A stretch of DNA of 7,779 nt from Planctomycetia bacterium (GTDB lineage Bacteria > Planctomycetota > Phycisphaerae > Phycisphaerales > UBA1924). Where the stretch lies: the NCBI GenBank assembly GCA_005776545.1, contig SXOY01000057.1, positions 1-7,779 of the forward strand, read 5' to 3'. Every line of letters begins with the position of its first letter. Within the stretch, counting starts at the first letter, position 1. The notes beneath the pieces are model-generated. The model did not search any database. It was not told the origin of the DNA and saw nothing but the letters and a program-made list of their open reading frames with translations. Positions 1 through 5,873 of this stretch are shown here, piece after piece. The position numbers and the translations under genes were made by a program.

Positions 1-111
1 CAATTAGAGATGATTACTGCGATCGTGATACAACACTTGAGTGAAATTTCCTTCACTAAGCAAAGATACACGCGCACTGACAGTTGACTTGACGGGGAAG
101 TTATGCAATGC

Positions 112-149
112 GCACTACGAGTGCAGGGGAAACCCCCGCGTGCCTTTTT
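112..149 (+). terminator. Possible hairpin/terminator in the gene-free left edge (1-185)
   Basis: Bases 1-185 hold no convincing gene. The only structure seen is a perfect GCACT-ACG-AGTGC hairpin (112-124), followed by GGGG-AAA-CCCC (126-136) and a T5 run (145-149). Read on the plus strand, hairpins followed by T's resemble a weak Rho-independent terminator, perhaps for a convergent gene outside the window. However, eight bases separate the second stem from the T run. On the minus strand, where the response regulator ends at 186, no T tract follows these hairpins, so it is a poor terminator for that operon. Confidence 0.2.
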
Positions 150-185
150 GCAGCACAAATTCGACCGTTCGCTCGGAAGTGCAAA

Positions 186-866
186 TCAGTTCGTTGATTC
201 TGTCGGCGGCTCGACTCGCTCGCCCAGGAGACCAGTTTCAACTGCCATTCGCATGAGATCGGCGCGGGTTTTCAATCCGAGTTTCTGCATCATCCGTGCG
301 CGATATGACTCCACCGTCTTTACACTGAGTCCGATCCGATCTGCGATTTGCTGACTGGTGTGTCCACGTGCGACATCCACCAACACCTCTCGCTCTCGCT
401 CGCTCAGTAATTGGATTGGCGATGTTGCGCCCGCCTTAGGCAATTCGTGCAACAGTGACTCAAGCGAGCCCGCGCCCTTGATGTCAACAAACATGCGCCC
501 CATACTCACTGCACGAATAGCGCTGATCAACTCGGAGTCGGCTGCGCTTTTGACAACATATCCCGAAGCACCCATTGCCACTGCGCTGCGGACATAGGCG
601 GGATCATCATGCATGGTCAAGACCAGAATCCGGGCATCGGGCACTGTCGAACGCAAGCGTTCTACGCCAGCAATACCGGAACCACCGGGCATTGAAAGGT
701 CCAACACAATGACATCCGGAGTTTTTTCCTGTGCGACCTGAATGGCGGAACGAAGATCGCCCGCCTCCCCCACTACTCGCATATCGCTTTGACCTTCAAT
801 CAGGAGCTTCAATCCTGCTCGAAGCATGGCGTGATCGTCAACGATTAAGATACGAATCATCTCCAT
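186..866 (-). CDS. NarL/FixJ-family response regulator (REC + LuxR-type HTH)
   Basis: This is a cytoplasmic DNA-binding response regulator of 226 residues, the normal length for the family. The receiver domain (about 4-120) has the acidic pair D10-D11, the phosphoacceptor D56 in VIVLDLSMPG, the conserved T84 and K106. A linker of about 30 residues leads to the LuxR-type helix-turn-helix (about 150-212), which begins LSEREREVL. The recognition helix is TVESYRARMMQKLGL. The ATG at 866 is favoured because AGGAG sits 6 bases upstream; an in-frame ATG also lies two codons later. The gene starts 3 bases after the stop of the upstream histidine kinase, so the two are almost certainly co-transcribed and probably translationally coupled. 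By family knowledge, phosphorylation of D56 by that kinase should promote DNA binding. The target genes cannot be read from the sequence. All key residues are present. Confidence 0.95.
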   Translation of the reverse strand: MEMIRILIVDDHAMLRAGLKLLIEGQSDMRVVGEAGDLRSAIQVAQEKTPDVIVLDLSMPGGSGIAGVERLRSTVPDARILVLTMHDDPAYVRSAVAMGASGYVVKSAADSELISAIRAVSMGRMFVDIKGAGSLESLLHELPKAGATSPIQLLSEREREVLVDVARGHTSQQIADRIGLSVKTVESYRARMMQKLGLKTRADLMRMAVETGLLGERVEPPTESTN

Positions 867-869
867 CGA

Positions 870-1784
870 CTACTCCTGGTCAGTTGCATTTTCGCTTTGA
901 ACCGGAATCGGAATACGAGCTTCAACAATGGTACCGTGTCCAGCCTGAGATGACATTTTAAACCATCCATCAAGCAGGTCCACCCTTTCTCGCATGCTGC
1001 GTACTCCCAAAGAAGAAGCCCCGGCCTTAAGCTCGGACGTGCCGCCCGCAAACCCCTTGCCATCATCGCTGATCCGAAGCTGCATCTCCTGACGAGACTC
1101 ACACACTGACACGTGGACATTTTGAGCGCCTGCGTGTCGAGCGATATTGGTCAGTGCCTCCTGTACTATCCGGTAGATAGCCGTTTCAATTTCTCGGCCA
1201 TAGCGGCGATTGGGAGGAAGAGTTATTGAGAGTTCGGGAACGATAGCGTGTGCGGCAACGAAGTCCTCGCAGAGTCGTTCGATCGCTATTCGCAGTCCAA
1301 AGTCATCCAGGACGCTGACATGAAGCCCACTGGCAATTCGACGAACTTCTTTCAGGCTTTGCGATGCGACCAGCAAGAGGTCCTGGGCGCGACGGCGAGT
1401 CGCCTCTGATTCCGCATCGTTTTGCAATGCACGCAGACTTACCAAAAGTGTTGTCAGGTGTTGCCCGAGTTCGTCGTGCAGATCTCGAGCAAGCGCACTA
1501 CGTTCAGATTCACGTGCTTCAAAGAGCCTTCGAAGCAAGTCGCCGCGTTCTCGCAGTAAGCGTCTCAGAGGCTGCACGATGATGAACCAGAGCGCAGGCG
1601 CAAGGGCAGTTGCGAGCAACGTCGCATCGGCGACCGATTCGGCAATGGAGCCGTGCTGCCATGTGGCAATGAAAGGCAGGAGCAGCATGATCATGCCTTC
1701 AACAACAAAGACAAGCAGCAATACAAGTCCAAAGACCTTCAAGGGATATCGCGGCGAACTAGCAGGATTGTGAGATTCAGTCAT
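870..1784 (-). CDS. Membrane sensor histidine kinase, HisKA_3 / DesK-NarX type
   Basis: This inner-membrane histidine kinase of 304 residues is the partner of the response regulator that follows it. Two hydrophobic segments (about 17-41 and 52-71) form a hairpin with only some ten residues between them. There is therefore no periplasmic sensor domain, and no PAS, GAF or HAMP domain is recognisable. A short helical linker (about 72-95) leads to the HisKA_3 dimerisation domain, with phosphoacceptor H103 in ARDLHDELGQH. The HATPase_c domain follows: N box EALTNIARHA (209-218), G1 box DDGKGF (240-245), a G2-like region around SLGVRSMRERV (258-268), and the final strand GTIVEARIPI. All catalytic motifs are intact. 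The start is an ATG at 1784 without a clear Shine-Dalgarno. Such short membrane hairpins often sense membrane state or an accessory protein, as in DesK or LiaS, but the signal here is unknown. Confidence 0.93.
   Translation of the reverse strand: MTESHNPASSPRYPLKVFGLVLLLVFVVEGMIMLLLPFIATWQHGSIAESVADATLLATALAPALWFIIVQPLRRLLRERGDLLRRLFEARESERSALARDLHDELGQHLTTLLVSLRALQNDAESEATRRRAQDLLLVASQSLKEVRRIASGLHVSVLDDFGLRIAIERLCEDFVAAHAIVPELSITLPPNRRYGREIETAIYRIVQEALTNIARHAGAQNVHVSVCESRQEMQLRISDDGKGFAGGTSELKAGASSLGVRSMRERVDLLDGWFKMSSQAGHGTIVEARIPIPVQSENATDQE
873..877 (-). promoter_or_regulatory. Ribosome binding site of the response regulator
   Basis: AGGAG on the minus strand, 6 bases before the ATG at 866. 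It lies within the last codons of the histidine kinase gene (stop TAG at 870-872). This fixes the regulator start and suggests translational coupling. Confidence 0.75.
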
Positions 1785-1868
1785 AGTGAAACTGAATCAT
1801 CATATCCGGCTCCGGGGATAGGCTACAGATCGGAGTTGTTTGATCCTTTGTCGCGAACTCTGGCGCGT

Positions 1869-4217
1869 TTAGCACCCCGCAGCAAACGCATCGACGAAGT
1901 CGAGATAATCGAAAAAGTCGACTATTCCATCTTCATTGAAATCAGCGGCTGGCGAGTTGCTGGCAAAGGTGTCCACAAAATCGAGGTAGTCGAAGAAATC
2001 CGTGATGCCATCAGCATTGAAATCCGCTGGGCAGGGAACTCCAGGAACAGGTAGAGCGGCAGCAGAGACTGTTGTTGGCGTTCCAGGCTTGTAGAGTCCC
2101 AGTTGAGCGGTGCCAGTGACCGGGGCAATATTGGAATCGAATCGGAAGTTGTACATCGTTCCCCAGCGGATTGCGTTTCCGCTGTCTCCATTGCCACTAA
2201 ATGGTTCGGGACAGTTCCATGTGATGGAGGTACCAGAGGCTGTTCCTTGCCACGCATCAGGATTGGTCGCGGTATTTGGATATGGCTCACCGGAATGCGA
2301 GAAGACCCCATGAAACCCGATGTTAGTTACCACTGCTCCCTGCCCAAGTGGGATAGTGAAGCGGCCACAGGCTCGATCAGCGTTGAGATTGTGCACGGCG
2401 TATTCGTAGTGCCATGTGCCGTTGCCGTTATCAGTAGCTTTGGCAGCAACCCAGAAACGACTGACGATACCGGGGCCAGGAAGTGAGTTGTCGAGGTAGT
2501 CTGCTGCGGCCATAGAGACTGTGGCATCGGCATCTTTCCATGCCTGAATGCCAGGACTCATGATCCGCGGCGGCCCGGAGAATACTGGTGCAGTTGTTGT
2601 GTTCGAGAATGTCAATGGCTGATAGGTTGCGTTGTTCAGCCCGTTCACTGAAGGCGCACCTGCGTGTGACCACTGGGCATCATCAGCCGTGACATAGTGA
2701 CCCTCGCCGAAGTACAGTGCCCCAACATTTTGTGCTGGATCGATATCAGCAGTGAATACTTGAAGGCGCTGACCGATGACATCGCCCGGAGGTGGCGGCG
2801 GAGGCCATGAATACACGCCAGTCGTAGCGTTGCACGTCGAGCGACGACCGAGATTCCCTTGACTTCCGTTGTATCCAGCGCCGTAAGCATCGGAGCAGCC
2901 GACACCTAATTGTGCGCCGCCCATCGGAGGTTGAACACATGTGGCACAACCAGGGGAATTCAGAGATTGGAATCCATGTTTCAGGAAGGACTGTCCAATC
3001 TGTTCAAAACGACCATTCTTGAGTCGATAGAAATTTTGAGCAATGACTGGGTGTTGGGTGCCGCCTTGGATCCATAATGCCGGGAAATCGCCGCGATTAC
3101 AGGCGTCGGTCCCGATTGCATATGCAGAGATATTTCCCAGCACGCCGTAATAGTTGACATCGAGCAACGTGTCGACGATGACATCGGGACCTGTAGATGC
3201 ACACGGGTTTACGGTGAGACCGATCACGCCACTGGTTGAGCGACCTTGGGAGTCACTCAGGGTATATGGAAGGCTCTTGTCCCCCGGCGAGGTGATCTCG
3301 GGGACCGTGATGCGATAGCTCCAGACATTATCGCCAGCATTGAGATCGCCGTGAGTGCCATCGTTGTAGAAGTTCTGGCTTGCAACGCCGCCGATACTCA
3401 ACATATCTGCGACTACCGAAATCCCGGTGCTCGGTGGCGAAGTCCCCGGCGTGACGTTGACCGTTAGAAGCGTGTTGCCCTGCGTGCCGCATGCGAAGAC
3501 TGGATTGGGAAAGGCAGATGACGTTCCAACCGGACCGTTGTAGCATGCGAAGGACAGGCGTGTGCCAGGCGGTGTCAGGCCGCCAGTATTGCAGGAGAAT
3601 TGCGTGGCTGGCAAAGACGTGTGTTGCAAACCAACCGTGGCATTTGCGCCGTTCTCACCAAGCGGGCCGTATACAAATTCAATCCGCGAGTTATTCTCGA
3701 AGAGGCGCGTCTGGAAGTTCGCGACTCCGCCGCCAGAGTAGTAGTGGCTGCGCCATTCAACGTTGAAGATTCGATCTGGTGCAACGCCGGAGATCGAGGT
3801 GAAGATGCCTTCACCTGCGCCATTGGTCATGAGATCGTCCCATTGCGGACTGATGGCGATGCCAAGCGATCCAGCGGGCAAACAACTGTTGTTGTAATTT
3901 GCGTCGCTGGTCACAAACTGAATATTGCCATTGCTGCTGACATTGCAGTTTAGATAGGTGACGCCGTAGATCGTGATTGGGAATGGAAGCGCTACGGCCG
4001 TCATGCAATCGTCGCAGTGATTCCCGATATCCGTCGAGCCGGGATCAATCGCGACACCGGAAGATTGAGTGATGTTGAATCCGGTGCATTGTGCGATTGC
4101 GCTATCTGAACACAATCCTGCAGCACTTGCCATTGCAATGATCGTTACTCGAGCACAGGTGGTTGAGTTTTGGGATGACGCGAACCGAAGGACAGGCTTG
4201 AAGAAAGTTATGATCAT
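1869..4217 (-). CDS. Large secreted beta-sandwich protein with C-terminal GC-type dockerin
   Basis: An exported protein of about 782 residues with no recognisable catalytic motif. An N-terminal signal peptide ends near SDSAIAQ. The first domain (about 45-225) has the pattern of NIDO-like or 'SSNG' beta-sandwich domains: FPITIYG, NVSSNGNIQF, ISPQWDDL, and NSRIEFVYG before ATVGLQ. A second domain (about 250-335) resembles the Ig-like 'choice-of-anchor X' type, with FYNDGTHGDLNAGDNVW. A long Cys-containing region (about 345-725) of unknown family follows, with six consecutive prolines near 472-477. Two EF-hand-like dockerin repeats close the protein, which ends ...AAGC. The ATG at 4217 is chosen. 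A GTG three codons upstream is also open, neither has a good Shine-Dalgarno, and the n-region is rather long, so the start is uncertain. It is probably a surface or extracellular structural or binding protein, co-transcribed with the two dockerin genes upstream. Confidence 0.85.
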   Translation of the reverse strand: MIITFFKPVLRFASSQNSTTCARVTIIAMASAAGLCSDSAIAQCTGFNITQSSGVAIDPGSTDIGNHCDDCMTAVALPFPITIYGVTYLNCNVSSNGNIQFVTSDANYNNSCLPAGSLGIAISPQWDDLMTNGAGEGIFTSISGVAPDRIFNVEWRSHYYSGGGVANFQTRLFENNSRIEFVYGPLGENGANATVGLQHTSLPATQFSCNTGGLTPPGTRLSFACYNGPVGTSSAFPNPVFACGTQGNTLLTVNVTPGTSPPSTGISVVADMLSIGGVASQNFYNDGTHGDLNAGDNVWSYRITVPEITSPGDKSLPYTLSDSQGRSTSGVIGLTVNPCASTGPDVIVDTLLDVNYYGVLGNISAYAIGTDACNRGDFPALWIQGGTQHPVIAQNFYRLKNGRFEQIGQSFLKHGFQSLNSPGCATCVQPPMGGAQLGVGCSDAYGAGYNGSQGNLGRRSTCNATTGVYSWPPPPPPGDVIGQRLQVFTADIDPAQNVGALYFGEGHYVTADDAQWSHAGAPSVNGLNNATYQPLTFSNTTTAPVFSGPPRIMSPGIQAWKDADATVSMAAADYLDNSLPGPGIVSRFWVAAKATDNGNGTWHYEYAVHNLNADRACGRFTIPLGQGAVVTNIGFHGVFSHSGEPYPNTATNPDAWQGTASGTSITWNCPEPFSGNGDSGNAIRWGTMYNFRFDSNIAPVTGTAQLGLYKPGTPTTVSAAALPVPGVPCPADFNADGITDFFDYLDFVDTFASNSPAADFNEDGIVDFFDYLDFVDAFAAGC
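1872..2033 (-). repeat. GC-type dockerin module (two EF-hand-like repeats) of the large secreted protein
   Basis: It encodes two tandem units, ADFNADGITDFFDYLDFV and ADFNEDGIVDFFDYLDFV, the second followed by DAFAAGC and the stop. The calcium-loop positions 1, 3, 5, 9 and 12 are D, N, D, D and D. A Cys precedes the first unit and a Gly-Cys ends the second. Confidence 0.85.
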
Positions 4218-4263
4218 GGATTGCACTTTGGTTCAGAAGGCGAGATCGCGACGCACCGAGAAG

Positions 4264-4359
4264 TTACCACGCAGGAAACTCCTCAGGCTCGACCAGCATA
4301 CCACAATCGCGGCAGTTCACAAGCAATTCGGCTTCATTTAGCTCAATTTCAACAGCCAT
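4264..4359 (-). CDS. Candidate 31-residue CxxC small protein
   Basis: A short reading frame starts at an ATG (4357-4359) inside the end of the collar gene, overlapping it by 11 bases in another frame, and stops at TAA (4264-4266). The product is 31 residues, very acidic, with one CRDCG motif near residues 16-20 that could be half of a zinc-binding or redox site. It fills most of the otherwise empty gap between two dockerin genes, and the overlap is typical of translationally coupled genes. Against it: no good Shine-Dalgarno is visible, and a frame of this length is often open by chance. I do not recognise a family. Confidence 0.22.
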   Translation of the reverse strand: MAVEIELNEAELLVNCRDCGMLVEPEEFPAW

Positions 4360-4513
4360 CGCTCAATGCCTGCACAAAATCGAGATAATCAAAGAAATCA
4401 ACCACTGAATCATGGTTAAAGTCAGCGGCGATTGTCTGAATTGCAAACACCGCGACAAAGTCGAGGTAATCGAAGAAATCGAGAACTCCATCTCTGTTGA
4501 AATCAGGTGGGCA
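4352..4513 (-). repeat. GC-type dockerin module of the tail-collar protein
   Basis: It encodes PDFNRDGVLDFFDYLDFV and ADFNHDSVVDFFDYLDFV; the second ends QALSDGC at the stop. In the second unit, loop position 6 is Ser instead of Gly. The module is preceded by a Cys, as in the other proteins. Confidence 0.85.
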
Positions 4514-5523
4514 TGGAAGCGTGTGCGAATGTGCCGCCAGATTCGAGCTGGTCAACTGTACAGATTCAACGCCGAACATCAAACCGATCGGAGTTGATGG
4601 ATGATCACCGACAGGAATTCGGCTTCGCAAGTCTGGAACCGCAAAGGTGTTTTGTCCGTCGCCGCCGTACGTTGTACCAATGAGAGCGAAGAGCGCCTCA
4701 TATTCGGCAATTGGGAGCAAACTTCCATTGCATGGGCGATAGCCACCTGGAACGAAATCGCCAGCAAACATGATGATTTCGCCAATGTAACCATCGGTAT
4801 CGCTCATTGTCGAACTTGGAAACAACCCATCGACTGCTATGCAATATGTAAGAGCAAGTGAGGGCTGAATCGTGTCGTGGAGGAGACCGGCTCCAGAAAT
4901 TTGAGTCGGCGAATCACCGGGACGAGAATGCAAGTGCATCGGCATGGCGTTCAAATCGATCGTCTGAAACTCCGAGCCTGCGACCTCACCGATATGACGG
5001 TGACTCAGGCCCGGGCCTTGACCAGTCGAGAATGAGGTTCGAGATCGAAGATCCGGGTATTGAAATGTTGTTCTGCCATCGCCGCCGTAATAGGTGCCAA
5101 CGAGTGAAAATAATGCGGTGTTGCTTGAGATTGGGACGACCAGTCCATTTGCTGGCGCGAGGAAATTTGCGAAAGTTGGAAAAGCTGCATGAACGATCAC
5201 CTGTCCAACAAAGAGCTGAGCAGGCCCAGTCGCAAAACCAACTTCACGTGGGGGATAGACTCCGCTGAATGCGATCGAGTAGTTCAATGCAAGCGAAGGT
5301 TGCATGTTCGAAAAGGCCAGCCCATTTCCGGTGAAGCCACATGGGCCATCGGCAGTTTGATGAGTGTGTGAAGGGAGGATTAGCTGGGAAAGAGTGGTAG
5401 TAGAAGCTCCAAGTTGCATACCGATAGGGTGAGATGCATCGACTCCGATAGGAGTTCGACCACGAAGATCGGGAATAGCAAAGGTGGTCCGACCATCGCC
5501 GCCATATTGTGTGCCAATCTGCG

Positions 5524-5530
5524 AAAAAAA
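5524..5530 (-). other. Seven-T run causing the frameshift in the collar gene
   Basis: On the coding (minus) strand the sequence is GGA C T7 CGCAG. With seven T's it reads G-L-F-F-A-D-W. With six it reads G-L-F-S-Q-I-G-T, matching the LFSLVGT and LFALIGT of the other two collar repeats. The ancestral count was therefore almost certainly six. Confidence 0.85.
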
Positions 5531-5808
5531 GTCCCTGAAATGCCTGAATTTGCAGCATGCGCCCATCACAGGGGATCCAATTTCCGCCAGGATTGTAATC
5601 GAAAGCAAACATGCGAATGGGAACACCAATCCCGAACATCCCGAAAGGGTTATGAAGGTAGTAGTGAATTGAGATTGAAGGTTGGAGATTAGAGAATGGA
5701 GCATTTGTGCCCGTGACACCGGTCTGACCGATTTGGGCGGAGGCCGCGGCGGCGGTTACACAAGCGAAACCAATGGCAAGTATATTTGTTGTTAGTTGCA
5801 TAGAGCAG

Positions 5809-5813
5809 TCCTT
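5809..5813 (-). promoter_or_regulatory. Ribosome binding site of the tail-collar gene
   Basis: AAGGA on the minus strand, 7 bases before the ATG at 5801. It supports this start, and so a signal peptide, over any start in the downstream frame. Confidence 0.7.
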
Positions 5814-5873
5814 ATATTGACAACGTTAAACAAGAGCGTGCGAATATCAGGAAGACAGAATGACTTTCAAACC

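Larger units (their letters stand above)
4349..5801 (-). pseudogene. Secreted triple tail-collar protein with GC-type dockerin, frame broken at a T7 run
   Basis: Translation starts at the ATG at 5801 with a good signal peptide (MQLTTNILAIGFACVTAAAA, cleavage near SAQ) and AAGGA 7 bases upstream. The frame runs correctly to LF at codon 92, then continues in a wrong frame to a stop at 5244, giving a 185-residue product. Dropping one T from the run at 5524-5530 joins it to 391 further residues ending ...LSDGC, a 483-residue protein. The corrected protein has three tail-collar-like repeats (Pfam Tail collar family, as in phage tail fibres and MdpB-like proteins), near 37-160, 163-306 and 308-428. 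Each has a QPS.....Y opening, a (G/A)LF..(I/V)GT.YGGDG..TF segment and PDLR.R. A two-repeat dockerin (430-483) follows. The downstream part has no other break, so the shift is recent, a sequencing error, or bypassed by slippage. Downstream in-frame starts such as the GTG at 5719 lack a signal peptide and are not credible. Confidence 0.85.

Noticed and set aside
1785..1868. Promoter (TATGAT at 1799-1804) or terminator between the large secreted gene and the kinase
   Set aside because: The -10-like hexamer has no matching -35 and would leave a leader of only about 8 bases. The inverted repeat there is 4 bp with mismatches and lacks a T run.
1653..2054. Open plus-strand frame with a repeated EVIEEI...IEI-like pattern opposite the dockerin of the large protein
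   Set aside because: The pattern is the antisense reading of the DFFDYLDFV repeats and recurs opposite every dockerin. It has no signal or ribosome binding site of its own, and the minus-strand gene explains the sequence.
5524..5719. Separate start (GTG at 5719) making the collar/dockerin part an independent gene
   Set aside because: The residues before 5524 in that frame resemble no collar sequence, while the other frame there gives a signal peptide and the missing half of the first collar repeat. One frameshifted gene explains both frames.
4349..5801. Prophage remnant suggested by tail-collar similarity
   Set aside because: No other phage gene, integrase or attachment site is present, and the protein has a signal peptide and a dockerin, which phage fibres lack.
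5802..5873. TATAAG just before the collar gene as its own promoter
   Set aside because: It touches the AAGGA ribosome binding site and lacks a -35 element at the proper distance, so a transcript from it could not carry that site well.
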